A stretch of 64,000 bases of DNA from Leptidea sinapis (Eukaryota > Arthropoda > Insecta > Lepidoptera > Pieridae): the NCBI RefSeq assembly GCF_905404315.1, contig NC_066268.1, forward strand, positions 10,020,001 to 10,084,000, written 5' to 3'. The stretch's first letter is position 1. Every line of letters starts with the position of its first letter. The notes beneath the pieces are model-generated. The model saw nothing but the letters and a program-made list of their open reading frames with translations, was not told where the DNA came from and did not search any database. This document shows, one piece after another, positions 43,850 through 55,654 of this stretch. The position numbers were made by a program, and so were the translations under genes.

Positions 43850-44115
43850 ATGTAAAGTTTCAATAAAATCCATTTAGTAGATTTCGTGTGAAAGAGCAAC
43901 AAACATACATCCATACACCCATACGTCAATGCATTCTTACAAACTTTCGTATTTATAATATTAGCAGATACTTTTTTAGAAAGCCAGAAGGCTGAGATTT
44001 TCACAGGTCCATACAGCCAGACATCTATACATTTATCCAACTTTCGTATTTATAATATGAGTAGATACTTCTTGGGAAAGCCAGAAGGTAGGGCTGAGAT
44101 TTTCACAGGGCTGTA
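43850..44115. repeat. Tandem-duplicated retroposon tail
   Basis: Two copies of a block running from AACTTTCGTATTTATAATAT through GCAGATACTT or GTAGATACTT and AAAGCCAGAAGG to GCTGAGATTTTCACAGG, at about 43943 and 44040, offset about 100 bp. CGTATTTATAATAT is typical of insect RTE/SINE tails. The minus ORF at 43753-44040 is a translation of this. Confidence 0.6.
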
Positions 44116-45691
44116 AGATTAAGTTTAGTATGTAACGATGTACCTATATATTATGTCTGACCTAAATAACCTGTCGTTCTCACTTTTTGCCTGCCTTTTT
44201 GCCTGGAACGTCTGTCCGTCACACACAATTGATTTAATATGAATGACGCGATACTGGGCTATATTTTTGTGATCGAAACCCATCGCTTTTATGGGATTTT
44301 AAAATTTTATAATACTTACACATTGCTTTCCCAATGCAATATAAGGTTGAAAAATTTTACTAAATTAGGTGCAAAGGTTGTTGCGTACTAAGCTATTAGA
44401 AACCATAGTATTTTATTTTTTCCACTCGTTAGTTTTCCAGGATGAAAGTTATCCAAGATATTGACCGACAATATAATTATCAAATTAAAAATTTTTATTA
44501 AATTATTTGCATAAGTTATTGTTAACTCAGGAATATAAGATACTTTACTAATTAGTTATCCCACGGGAACTCTTTAATTTTCCGGGATGAAAAGAATCTA
44601 AGATTATGATTATTTTATAGTAATAGTAACGACAGTATAATATTGGATATTTTATTAAGAGTGCAAAAAAAAACGCTAGGAGAGTTTCTTGCGCCACTTC
44701 TTCTCTCAGAGCGCCATTTGTTTCCGAAGCGTTAGTTGTATCGAGTATATTAGAAATGACATCAAAAAGTAAAGAAAAATAAAAGCGTTTTATGCCTTTT
44801 TATGCCACGTTTTCAGTACCTTACTCATTATAGTGACGCTAGAAAGCATAGTCGTACCACTAACCTCCAAATCTAAGTTTGTTCACTAGAGGATAAAACT
44901 ACTAATTATTTTTCATGAAACATTAGCGAAATAAGTAAACGCATGGAACGATGCCAATCACACATTTTAAGCAAACTGAAAATCTAGTGAAAATCGTTTC
45001 TTTCAACAAGCGTTACACGTATAAGATCGTTATAACAATAAACATATTGGTCACGAGAAAAAATGGATAATTTTAAATGTAAATATTATATACTGTGAAA
45101 AACTTAAGTCTTTATTCCAAATCTTTGTCCGTCGTAGTTCAAACATGTACAATTCAATAACTCAAGTTACTATATAATTTTTTAAGAAAAATACTTTTTG
45201 AACAACAGAAATGTATTTATTTTTAGATAAAAATCATGATTTTTGTTAACAAACGCTTATTTTGTGTAAGAAATAAGCTTTTCTGGAGAATACTGTGTTT
45301 ATTTTGAAATCTATATACTTATTATATATCTTTATACTTATAATACATTTGTAGAGATCAAATTTCTGTACAAAGAAAAGAAAATATCAAAAGCGAGTCA
45401 GGGGGATTTAAGAAGAGAAATAGAACAAGTCCTGATTTTTTTGGAATTTCTTATTTCTGTCTGTTTGTCTGTTTGAACTGGCTAATCTCTGAAACTATTG
45501 AACCGATTTAATTTTTTTAACCCAGGCTGTCCGATCACATAGATATTCAGCTGTGGAGTAGAAGAATTTACGACAGAGCCATTTTATAATAAATCATTTA
45601 AATATATTTATAAATAATGCCTGAATTTATTATAGAAGTGTAAACATTCACCCTTAAAGCTATTATTATCTTATGATGCTTACTAGAATTA
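44116..45691. other. Mixed stretch with LINE-tail debris
   Basis: 44655-44815 has GAGAGTTTCTTGCGCCACTT, CAGAGCGCCATTTGTTTCC, AGAAATGACATCAAAAAG and TTTTATGCC, a LINE 3' end (plus) related to the minus-strand pieces at 30.7 and 51.2 kb. 45450-45560 has GTCTGTTTGTCTGTTTGAAC and CTAATCTCTGAAACTATTG, similar to the interior of the Helitron-like element at 53.7 kb but without recognisable ends. Confidence 0.5.
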
Positions 45692-45938
45692 GTTTTATGA
45701 AAATAAGGGACGGGACGAGCAAGACGTCCAGCTGATGGTAATTGATACGCCCTGCCCATTACAATGCAGTGCCGCTCAGGATTCTTGAAAAACCCCAAAA
45801 ATTCTGAACTACAACTGCGCTCGTCATCTTGAGACATAAGATGTTAAGTCTCATTTGCCCATTAATTTCACTAGCTGCGGCGCCCTTCAGACCAAAACAC
45901 ATTAATGCTTACACATTACTGCTTCACGGTAGAAATAA
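45692..45938 (-). mobile_element. 310-bp poly(A) repeat (family A), 5'-truncated
   Basis: The minus copy begins with TTTTATGAAAATAAGGGACG and stops at GTAGAAATAA, lacking the last ~55 bp of the family head (GGCGCC...CCACTGGT). The first hairpin arm is reduced by a small deletion (TTCTGAACTACAAC). Confidence 0.85.
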
Positions 45939-46011
45939 GTGTAATAGTTACAAGCATTCCCTTATTTCTAGTGTTATAATAATGAAAATTTTTTAGTTTA
46001 GTTTAGGTAGT

Positions 46012-46137
46012 TTCAAGTTTACAGCCACTAAATGTTGGAATGACTTGCCACCTCCTCTCTGTGACCTGAAAACAACTTCGAGTTTCAAATTAAAATATAA
46101 GACTCTTTTATTTCAGAAACAATTAAGCAATCAATAA
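46012..46137 (+). pseudogene. LINE reverse transcriptase C-terminus
   Basis: Open 42-codon frame ending at a stop: FKFTATKCWNDLPPPLCDLK, then TTSSFKLKYKTLLFQKQL. The xxWNxLPxxLxxLxTxSSFKxxLK pattern is the usual end of many LINE RT proteins, so the stop is probably the natural one. 5'-truncated. Confidence 0.75.
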
Positions 46138-46439
46138 CCCATAAGTATTAGAAAATCAGTAACTTCAATTTATAATACATAATGTAGCATTACTTGAAAC
46201 ACCCTGGATCTTTACAAATTGAAATTATAATATTTTTTCCCATGCAAACATATTGTACAAACCGACTATTATTATTTAAAATTATTCTGAAAATATTGGA
46301 AAATAAATTAATATTACCTTTTTGTTATGGCCAAATAACGTGTCTATTGCCAATTTATTTTTTATTTTTTTCTTTCTTCTTATTCTCTTTATATCCTGTG
46401 TCCGCGAAGTTTACATTTTTCAACAATAAACTATGACTG

Positions 46440-46897
46440 TAGTTGTGTTATAAAAATTTATTATTTATTTTGCTAATATAGTTATAAAATTTTGCTTTTA
46501 GTGTAGAAATATGTATTTAAATTGTAATTTAAGATGTAGGAAGTATTTGTATACCGCAGTCGGTGTCCGTGCTGCGTAACACGGTGCCTACTGAAAATCA
46601 GTGTCGAGTCTCTGAAGGCTCGACGTATACTGAGTGGGCCTCCGATTGGCAATACTAAAGTGATTGCACTGCTCCTCAATCTAATTGTTTTATTTATTTT
46701 AATTTTACTAGGTCTGTTTTAATTATTTTTTTAGTGGTTTTTATAGTTTAAGTTCATAATTTTGTTAACTTATAATTTTAACCTAATATTTTACGTTAAA
46801 ATTACTTGTTTGTTAAAGTTATTATATTATAAACTATGACCTATTTTAGCAGTGTAAATATGTTGCCAATAAAGTTTATTATTATTATTATTATTAA
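46440..46897 (+). mobile_element. LINE 3' UTR ending in (ATT)n
   Basis: Includes ACCGCAGTCGGTGTCCGTG, AACACGGTGCCTACTG, GAGTCTCTGAAGGCTCGACG and GTGGGCCTCCGATTGGC, and ends TATGTTGCCAATAAAG followed by TTTATTATTATTATTATTA. This is a retroposon 3' end with a simple-repeat tail. It may belong to the RT fragment at 46012-46137. The minus ORF at 46482-46679 is antisense to it. Confidence 0.6.
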
Positions 46898-46905
46898 AAT
46901 CTACA

Positions 46906-47118
46906 TTTTTTTTATGGAATAGGAGGACAAACGAGCGTACGGGTCACCTGGTGTTAAGTGATCACCGCCGCCTACATTCTCTTGCAACACCAGAGGAATC
47001 ACAAGAGCGTTGCCGGCCTTTAAGGAAGGTGTACGCGCTTTTTTTGAAGGTACCCATGTCGTATTATCCCGGAAACACCGCACAAGGAAGCTCATTCCAT
47101 AGCTTTGTAGTACGAGGA
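46906..47118 (-). mobile_element. LINE 3' end (family B), young copy
   Basis: The minus copy has the cleanest family B 3' end: the T-run and ATGGAATAGGAGGAC, CGTACGGGTCACCTGG, GTTAAGTGATCACCGCC, AGAGCGTTGCCGGCC and GGAAACACCGCACAAGG, to about 47118. It is inserted right beside the (ATT)n tail of the previous LINE. Confidence 0.85.
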
Positions 47119-47779
47119 GGTACATAATAAAAAAAACGAATGTTTCGTATTTAATCCAGTCAAGCATGTCCGGTCTCAGTGTCATCGTAAAAAACCAGTG
47201 TTTCTCTCATTTAAAATTGCCAATTTCTCGCTTTCTAAATAACAAACATCAAACACAACCAAATGCCGATAAGGTACAAAGCCACATACACAAGACGCGT
47301 TCTACTTCCAACAGCAGCTTCTAATTTTAATCCAATTAAAATGTCTGTTTACTGTGTCAGACCACAACTCTTACAAATGAATAAAGTTTTATTTGACAAT
47401 GTTGAAGGTGGGTGAATACAAATTACTGTGTTTTATACCTGGTAGCACGTTAAACTAAAATAAATAGCACAACCAAACTCATGAAATAAGAACCACTTAG
47501 AATAAATAATTACAAACTTAATTTTTATAAATACAACTCAAACGGGTATCGAGAAATAGTGAAGACTCAGATTGCAGTGACTGTCATAATTTATTATTGT
47601 AATACATGTCTTAAAAAAACATGAGTGTGTGTGAAAAAACATACACGTGGTAGTGTGGTAGAAGTAAACCCTTCAATAGTTTTGACGAATGAAATGAGAC
47701 GAATGCAAAATTTCGGGAAGAGGATAATTGTAGGTTTTAGTAAAGATCATTGTGATACAAAGTTTGATAATTATTTTAT
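47119..47779. other. Unassigned stretch
   Basis: The ORF at 47625-47834 begins in unique DNA and runs into family R; no recognisable domain. Confidence 0.4.
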
Positions 47780-48390
47780 ATTTTATTCAAGAGAGCTTAC
47801 ATTTTCAATAAATGATACAAGAGTCTTATGGTAACTTGAGAATGAAACTAATACTTTGGTCTCAATATGGTCAATATATGTTTGGAATACTGCGTCAACT
47901 ATTGTTTTTGATGTAGTTGTTGATACAGTTCAACTGCTGCACATTTTTTAACTAATTTTGGCGTCTAATAACTCGTCGAACAGAATCGCTGAATCTCATG
48001 CAAAATTTACATTAAACCTCTAAACTGCATTTGGAGTCCTGGTACATTTTGCTAGGATGACACATGATTTCCATCACTTTGAAAGACATTACTACCACCA
48101 CTACCACATTTTGTTCTCCTGGTGTCTATGTAGTAATGCGTCGTGCGCATGACGTCAGAATTTATTGAAGTATACTCGCGTCATACTTAATACAATCTAT
48201 TCTTCAACTATGATCACCTGGTACAAAACATTATTTATAATTTTAATTCAACGTTATGTATCCTATCTCATTCTCTCGCCGGCTGAATCATATACATTTA
48301 CCTGTTTGTGTCTCTAACGTATTGCTTTTTCGTTTCATGGAGTTTCAAATTCACAACCATTCTAAGGAAGTGTCAATACAATAATAAACA
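47780..48390 (-). mobile_element. Unclassified repeat (family R), copy 2, uninterrupted
   Basis: Homologue of 13446-14310 without the nested insertion. On the minus strand the shared peptide text MCHPSKMYQD then CSLEV is kept, with TVSTTTSKT and TYIDHIETK further on. Relative to copy 1 it has a ~60 bp extra segment between these two parts (near 47945-48015) that includes a stop. See copy 1 for the alternatives. Confidence 0.6.
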
Positions 48391-48878
48391 CACATGGCAT
48401 CATTATATAATATACATGATCGAGTAAATTAATATGAAAATGTTTACCACCCTATACTAAATACCTAGAAAAATTTGGCATCTAGCTCGATAACTGTGAA
48501 TTTACAAAGGATGTGGAAAATTTGAAAGATTTCCCAAGCAATGGAATTCATAAATTTTTGACGTGATAATGTCCTATAATTTGATGAACGCCGGCCTTTA
48601 CAATTTTAACTAAAAAGTTATTATGACGAAAACGATCGTTTAAAAGATGTTTCCTTATATATTTATTCAATACACCAGTCATAATTACATTACTACAAGT
48701 ATCAATATAATATTCAATCGAAAGTTAATTCTAAATACATCATCGTTTAAGGAAGATACAGCATGCAGTTAATATGAAGCTTACAAGTATTTATATGGTA
48801 CAATCAATTGAAGTATACATGAATTAAAAAATGTATAACCTTACTACCGAAAAATTATCACAATTGAATAGTTCTAGG
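48391..48878. other. Unassigned AT-rich stretch
   Basis: No feature recognised. Confidence 0.45.
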
Positions 48879-49100
48879 TCACAGGTAATTTGCTATATTA
48901 AAATCAGTTAATTTATCACTTTTACTACGGAATGCTTTGAGTGAGTCCTCAAAAGGGTCCATATGTGTGCAACTATCGTTTAGTATTTTAGACATCCTGG
49001 AAATTGGTGAGTTATTTCCGAGAACAGTTTTTTGAAAATGTCGTGTAAGAGGTGTTATTGTTTTGCGGGGATATCGAAAGGGAACATTAAACTTAATCAT
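48879..49100 (-). pseudogene. LINE reverse transcriptase C-terminal remnant
   Basis: The minus ORF reads VPFRYPRKTITPLTRHFQK and NNSPISRMSKILNDS, then a short helical tail (DPFEDSLKAFRSK). The NSPIxRM motif and the following ND...D.F..SL..F pattern match the C-terminus at 36430-36510. 5'-truncated. Confidence 0.55.
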
Positions 49101-49603
49101 AGATACTAAATCTGGATTATCATAGATTTTGTTAAAATTTATATAAAAACATCAAATCCAACAAATTTCTTCATTGGTTCAAGGTATGTATATTAAAATA
49201 TGTTAACCTTTCATTGTACGAAGAAAGTTCTTTAGCTTTTCTTCGAGAGAAAGCCAGATGGTTGAGAAAACCCTAATAATGACGTTATCATGTAAAATTA
49301 TCGTCCGTAAATCGACTTTACAGGCAACAATTTTTTTTTGCTGCATAACAGGTTTCATAATGAAACGAGGCTCATAAAGTTTTGTATACAAAATACTTTA
49401 AAAAAATCCTGACCTCAACACAAACGTTGCTGAGTAATCGCGAGCTCCCCATAGGGACCGGTTCTCTTTAAGTTTTACTCTTTAAGCTGCGTTGATGTTG
49501 CGTTTTATGCTTCAACTAAGACGGATGTTTGAGTTACAATTGAAATAGCCAATACGACAGTAGCACTGAAAGTTTTTAGAACTGGCCACTTGTTAAGTAA
49601 TTA
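49101..49603. other. Unassigned stretch
   Basis: No feature recognised. Confidence 0.45.
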
Positions 49604-50029
49604 TACAAATGATTTAGGTTTTCTTTAGTGTTAATTCCGCCAATATTTGCGGAAATATCTGGCACGAGACTCAAAGTCTCGTCTTGTCGAGAGCGTCTTT
49701 GCGAGACAACACGTCCTGAGGGTGCCTCGTGTAGAGGCGAAACACGTGTCGAATTGTTTTTAAAAACAAATATTGGCGGAATTAACACTAAAGAAAACCT
49801 AAATCATTTGTATAATTTGTATAATTACTTACCAAAATCTGGCTCGAGACTCAAAGTCTCGTCTTGTCGAGAGCGTCTTGGCGAGACAACACGTCCTGAG
49901 GATGCCTCGTGTAGAGGCGAAACACGTGTCGATTGTTTTTAAAAACAAATATTGGCAGAATTAACACTAAAGAAAACCTAAATCATTTGTATGATTATGG
50001 ATTTCCGCAAAGTAACGCCTAATTCAATA
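49604..50029. mobile_element. Foldback element, family C, with 180-bp internal tandem duplication
   Basis: A family C element in which the spacer plus right arm occur twice, offset by exactly 180 bp (GGCACGAGACTC at 49661; GGCTCGAGACTC at 49841). Each unit holds GAGACTCAAAGTCTC (a small hairpin), CGTCCTGAGG, GTAGAGGCGAAACACGTGTCG and TATTGGC-GAATTAACACTAAAG. Only one left arm and one constant outer tail (ATGGATTTCCGCAAAGTAACG to AATTCAATA) are present. The 104-codon ORF at 49628-49942 is the repeat read through and is not a gene. Confidence 0.85.
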
Positions 50030-51736
50030 TTTTTTTTTTTTTTAATTATACAAATTGTTTCAAACTTGATGAAAAAAATGTTTCAAACAAACTCAATTTG
50101 TTTTTTTTGAAGTAGCAAGCCGATCGTATTAATTTAGTTTTGAAATTTGTAGTTAAAAATAAAAAATATTAAATGAACTATGAATTAAACAACTCTGTTA
50201 CAACTTTACTTCTGTTGTACTTTTCTATCACGGTCGTGCATATCATAGACAATTAGGCAGTGCCTACCTCGTATGAACCTAAATAAATATAGCACTAGTG
50301 TTAAAGTTAATTTTATACCTATGGTAGGCAGTATACAGATTGCATATACGAAGCAAGCAGCGTTTCATACAACTTATGTCCTACTGCCGGAATAAAGCGC
50401 AACTACGGCTAGTTAGATCTACAGTGCCTACCTTGCTAGAAAACCAATGCTGCTTTCTATATTTGTGCAGTCAAACTATTAAGCTTTCTAAGGATAAATC
50501 AAAGCTCAAGTGATGCGAATGTCCTAGTCAGAGTTTGTGACTCTAGCATTAGATGTTTAAGCAATACTTTATTAGGTCGGGCGACAGTTGTGAAGTAATA
50601 GTCGTCGGTGAACCTATCAATAGAGCCAAAGCCTGTTTATGGATGGCTCATATAAGAGTATTTAATAGTACAAATAGATCAATGTTAAGTGATCCCTCTC
50701 TAGTATAGTCTAGTCGTTCGTCCTGAACGCAAGCAAATTTTTCTTACGTAACATAATAGAATTGTTCTTCTCACCAAATAGAATTTACGGATAGGATAGA
50801 AGGTCATGATTCAACAGCGACCTGCAAATAGATACGGACTGGGAAGAACAACACTGCCTTTGTTCTCTGTCGCAATGTGAACCTAGCTCATTAATGGCTG
50901 CTGATCAAACAAACAAAATATGTATAAGCAGTCCTTTGATCAACTTTTCTTTGACCAAGATCCACGGTAGAATAACACTACAAAGTATCTGTAGGGTTCT
51001 ACGATTACTTTAGTTATATTTGATTGTCATTGACTATAGATTCATCCTAGTTCCTCATTTGTCAGTTTTTTTAGAAGGAATTCGTATATACTGTGGAAAA
51101 GTGTTTTATGTAATGAATTACGTAATTGTTATTTTATTTCAGTGTCACATTTGTGATGTTGATGCTATCACCGAGTTCGTCGAGCATGACTTATCTTAAA
51201 TATTCTTATAAAAGTTGAGGATGCGTTCCATACTTCTTAAGTAATAAAAGGCATAAAAGGCATTTATTTCAATAAAATTGATTCCTTTAGTATTCTTTTT
51301 CATGTCATTTCTAATACACCAGATAACACTATAACAGTATACAGAGCTTTCTATCCAGTGTGTCGAAAGTGTAAGCGAATTCGCACCTTATTACTACTAG
51401 ATAAATTACTTTTCAAAGCAAATAATTTTTAGTGTTTGTGTTTAAGCAGCCAAGAGACTATGACATACCAAGGTATTTGTAAGTTTAGTATTCACCGAGA
51501 GATCTCAGTAGTACCGCCTTTGAGATTTGTAAATGTTCTATGTACACAGATGCAGCTCTCTGTATATGTTCAAAGAAATGACTAAATTATGATAGAAAAT
51601 TATTTTCCATTTAATCGCCGTACGAATTGCATTCGTTACTTCAAAATTATTGTACCCACCTCGCCGGATTCATCAAAAAGCCTTACACTGGTGTCGTAAA
51701 AGTTTTAATCAGAATCACTAGAAAAATTTAATTACA
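50030..51736. other. Long low-repeat stretch
   Basis: Mostly single-copy in appearance, with no ORF worth calling. 51225-51340 carries a LINE-tail fragment (minus) with GGCATAAAAGGCATTTATTTC and GATTCCTTTAGTATTC, related to 30.7 and 44.7 kb. Confidence 0.45.
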
Positions 51737-51784
51737 CTTTTTTTTATGGAATAGGAGGACAAACGAGCGTACGGGTCACCTGGT
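51737..51784 (-). mobile_element. LINE 3' terminus, 48 bp (family B)
   Basis: Very short insertion: the T-run, ATGGAATAGGAGGAC, AAACGAGCGTACGGGTCACC, TGG. The sequence is nearly identical to the 46.9 kb copy, so it is a recent, severely 5'-truncated retrotransposition event. Confidence 0.85.
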
Positions 51785-51954
51785 TACACTGTTAATGAAT
51801 TCTACACTATTACGTTACATATTTCCCAGGATACTCCAAACTTTATCAGAATGTCCTTGAATATTTAAGATTTTCCAGAATACTCCTAATTTTTGTAATC
51901 AATCGATTCCGCACACATTATTTACAACGTAAATGTAATATATAATATAATATT

Positions 51955-52192
51955 GACGACCTGTTGCACAAATTATTTCACCCCAAACTAGGCATAGCCT
52001 GTACTATGGGTACAAGACAACTGCATATTTCATACAATATACTTACTTAGACATACATAAATACATATAAACATCCATGACTCGGAAACAAACATCCATA
52101 TTCATGATATAAATGATTGCACCTACCGGTATTCGAACCCAGGACCTAGCTTAGTAGTCGGGTCACTAATCATTCGGCTATATTAGTCGTCA
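51955..52192 (-). mobile_element. tRNA-derived SINE (family S), copy 2
   Basis: On the minus strand the head starts ATGACGACTAATATAGCCG, with a B box GGGTTCGAATACCGG (52129-52143 region). The body contains ATTTATATCATGAATATGG and GAGTCATGGATG, then TACCCATAGTACAGGC and CTAGTTTGGGGTG, before the AT tail. It is a SINE whose head resembles a tRNA; no cloverleaf is intact. Confidence 0.75.
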
Positions 52193-52680
52193 TTATTTTG
52201 TTTTGTTGCACAATTGTTAAAGTCTATAATTTTATTATTCCCGATTGTTGTCTATTCACGTACTCGTAAATTATCTGTTTTCATATTTTTTTTCGTGAAA
52301 CATCACCTGCGTTTGTTAGTTTAATGTAACTACGTAAACAGTTCAAAACGACACGCAATCGACACATTAGCTGTTTGTTTCTGTTTCACATGCGATATAT
52401 TACTGTGGGAATTTGCACTCATGTGTAATAGCTATAAATATAATACAAATACGCACATGAAATCAGAAGATCTCTTTGATTTGATAAAATAATAGCGTGT
52501 TATACAATTTAAGTTGTTGGTGTACTGAGCGCAAATCTGTGTTACGACTCATCCCCGCCTATTTTATAAGTCAATTAAGGAAAGAATTGAAATAGACCTA
52601 ATCTATTAACCATCCCTGCGCACGTGAATCTCCTGCAGTCATCCAAACTGCAACTGATCCTTCCAAACCTTTCCTCGCGA
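52193..52680. other. Unassigned stretch
   Basis: No feature recognised. Confidence 0.45.
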
Positions 52681-52960
52681 AAGCCTTCGACAAGGTATGG
52701 TACAACAGCTTAATATTCTAGCTGTATCAACTGGGAGTGCACCCGAGCCTACTACTACTAGGGCACCCTATCCTCACCCCCAACCCGTCGGGTCTCGTGT
52801 GCCACAGGCAATAATACTCTCCCCCACTCTATTCTCGCTCTTCACGAGTGACATTCCCAATTTTCAGTGTCCAGCTCGCTCAGTACGCTGTGCAAGAATA
52901 TTAAAATGCTTCAAGCCAGCGTCATTCGTGAACTATTGTACTTTCAGCATCTAACACCAT
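52681..52960 (+). pseudogene. LINE reverse transcriptase finger/palm remnant
   Basis: The plus strand reads AFDKVWYNSLIF, a stop, LYQLGVHPSLLLLG and, after a frameshift, RVPQAIILSPTLFSLFTSDI. AFDxVWHxxLxxKLxxLG and GVPQGxxLSPxLFxxFxxDIP are consecutive RT core motifs of Jockey-type LINEs; the expected FADD box should follow and is not found. The G of the PQG motif is lost (PQA). Frameshifted and non-functional. Confidence 0.85.
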
Positions 52961-53523
52961 ACACTTAAGCGGTATTGGCTGTACTTACTTTGTTTATCAT
53001 CAGATGTATTAGCGCTGGCCACCATAAGTATTAAAATGCTGTAGAAGGCTATGTCAGTGTATGTGTAAGTGTGACCTGCATCTTCTAAAACGATCGGTCT
53101 GGTATTGGTTGTGTCTGATCTTGGGGGTGTCCGATTTGAACCTCCCTACTTTCCGAAAACAATATTAAGTTCTTTTATGTTGGATCAAAGCTGCGGTTGT
53201 ATAACGAGTAGGGTCGGGGTGATTGCCTCGTGTAACACCTTATTTCTTTAGTATTGTCTTTGGTGGTTTGTAACAATACAATATGAATCATGTTATCTTT
53301 GTGTTTGTTGATAGTTGTTTATGAATCGTTATGTATGTATTGATGTATTGTCGTCTCTGCGTGGGCCATACACAATCAAATGGCCCTTTCACGGGCGAAC
53401 ACATTAAGTTATATAGGAATATTATTATCTTATATATTCGCCAGCTAACCTTACAAAGTGTACTTAAATTAAATTCTAGAAATAAAGTAATTAATTATTA
53501 AATAAATAACAATATTTTGATGT
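52961..53523. other. Unassigned stretch
   Basis: No gene; may include further LINE debris. Confidence 0.4.
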
Positions 53524-53733
53524 ATGTCTGTTACTTCATTTAATGGAACACCAATAAAACGATATACATATCATTTGGTTAATAATAAAACATTATTTAA
53601 AGTTTTGTTGCATGAGGAACAAATTCTAAAACAAGGAGCATTCCGTCCGATATTAGTTCCCATACCGGTAAATGGAAAGATTTTGTTTAACTTCGAGTAT
53701 TACGTTGAGGTACTTCAAATGTTTTTTTTTGTA
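53524..53733 (+). CDS. Coding-like segment of unknown identity, cut by a Helitron
   Basis: Plus-strand open frame with balanced codon use: MSVTSFNGTPIKRYTYHLVN, TLFKVLLHEEQILKQGAF, RPILVPIPVNGKILF. It is open for about 70 codons and then enters a T-run and the Helitron at 53735, so any original 3' continuation is lost or displaced. I do not recognise it. It may be a pseudogene, a transposon piece or chance. Confidence 0.15.
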
Positions 53734-53734
53734 A

Positions 53735-54092
53735 TCTATACTATATATATATTAATTAATATTATAAAGCTGCAGTGTTTGTTTGTTTGTTTGAACGCGC
53801 TAATCTCTGGTACTACTGGTCCGATTTGAATGATTCTTTCAGTGTTGGGTAGTCCATTTATCGAGGAAGGCCATAGGCCTGTTTTTTTTTTTAATTAGGG
53901 ATCCGTAATAAAATTTCTATTTTGTAACACAAGGTGTAAAATCGAAAACCTATTTTTGCGTGCGCTGCAAAAACTATTGACAATAGAACAAAATGATGTA
54001 CAGGCTATAATATAGGCAATATTTTATTACTTATAAAACTATCGCGTGAATTATACTTTATATTGCAAAACAACGTTTGCCGGGTCAGCTAG
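53735..54092 (+). mobile_element. Nonautonomous Helitron, 358 bp
   Basis: Starts TCTATACTATATATATATT after A and ends CCGGGTCAGCTAG before T. The interior has GTTTGTTTGTTTGAACGCGC, TACTACTGGTCCGATTTG and ATTTATCGAGGAAGGCC, a longer relative of the 19275-19511 element. The 3' hairpin region reads GCAAAACAACGTTTGC (GCAAA-ACAACG-TTTGC), a perfect 5-bp stem. Confidence 0.9.
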
Positions 54093-55383
54093 TATTATAT
54101 ATAACGACTGACGAGATTGACTATAAGGCTGCATTTAGCGCTCACCAGTCAGCGCTGAAGTTGTCGCTGACTGTAACAATGACAAATGAATTTAAAAAAA
54201 ATGGTTAAAAAATAATTTATTGTAAGAATGTACAATTGATACTCACTATATTATGAGTATATCCTAATGTTTATTTTACTTCATAAAGAACCACAATAAT
54301 CTTCAATGGTGTTACACATAAAATTAAATACGATTGCGTTAATATAACGTGTAACACCGCAAAATCTTGAATATTGACTTTGCTATCAATATTTTCTTTG
54401 CTGAAAGATTTCTCGTATTATATTGAGTAACATGAACATTTTACTTTAGACAGAAAATAGCTAATTTACATTCAAACACATGAAAATATCTTAGATAATT
54501 TATACAGCTCTTGCTGCTAGACAACCGATGAAAGCAGGACAAGTTTATTACTTTAGTGTGCGTGACAAGCTACACTTCTAAATCGACTCGCAATTTGAAT
54601 GTCACTTTGTGTTAGTGAGCGTGCATTGCTCAAAATAGAGGTTGAGAACACGTGAACCTCTTGTTTTTAACTATTTAAAAAGCTATCACAGTCTATTTAA
54701 ACGTGAATATGATCTAAGGAAATTATTAATAAAATCCAATACGTAATGGAAACTTACACAGGTAACGTCACAATATAATAGAATATTACGTCCGCTGTGG
54801 TAATGATTCACGGGGGACTCCCCCTTCTGCAAAGTTACAAACCTTTTAGAGATAAGGATCACAGGATTTTTATATTGGCTAAAGCTTTTCCTGTTTTTGT
54901 GGAACGAGTGAAGACACTGTGTTTTAGTAATATTGTCAGCATATTGGTGCCATCACAACCCTCCCGTAAGATGAAGCGAACTTGTTGTTTGTTAGCGAAC
55001 ACATCTGTCTTACTCACTCCTCAGTTACGGAGATCTATTAGATTTACGAAACTTAGTTGGGAGCAAATCTTATAGATATTCACTGAAATATTTATGGCGT
55101 TGTTACGAATTTTGCTTTGGCTTTAACACAGACTTATAAGGACTCTATCGTGTAATAAGTTTTAAAATATCTTAACATTAATTATTTAATGAATATGTAC
55201 CACCATTACAGTATGTGTTGGGGTATGATGGGTATCTTAGATTATTTATTCGTATACGATCATTTGAACTTCATTATTGATACAGAAAACGTTCTTAAAA
55301 TTAAAGCTTATTATTCAATTTCTTACATTTATTTAATCTTGTGCACAGTTTAACATACTAACAAAGACAGAATAAAAATAAAA
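54093..55383. other. Unassigned stretch
   Basis: The ORF at 54797-55075 (92 codons) has no recognisable domain. A block at 54520-54665 (CGATGAAAGCAGGACAAG, GTGTGCGTGACAAGC, GTTAGTGAGCGTGC) looks like a dispersed repeat by composition, but no second copy is in the window. Confidence 0.4.
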
Positions 55384-55462
55384 AAAACAAACACACACAC
55401 ACACACTCCAACACACACACACACACACACACACACTTACACACACACGCACACACACATAC
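55384..55462. repeat. (CA)n microsatellite, interrupted
   Basis: About 75 bp of CA repeats broken by TC, TT and CG interruptions. Confidence 0.95.
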
Positions 55463-55654
55463 CTCTCTTTAGTGAGTTTGCTAATTATGATTAATAATGT
55501 ATCCTATCGCAGAGGGTAGGGCACAAAACATTTTGTACCACATGTTATTAGTTGAATAAATGATTATTATTATAAAAAAAACTACTACGCCGTATCGTTC
55601 CAGAGATATGGTGATAAGTCAATAAATGGGTATAATAATGAGTGGGGAATATCC

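Noticed and set aside
49628..49942. 104-codon ORF with repeated cysteine/arginine-rich segments
   Set aside because: It is a translation of the 180-bp tandem units of foldback family C; the same text appears on the opposite strand and in other copies in other frames.
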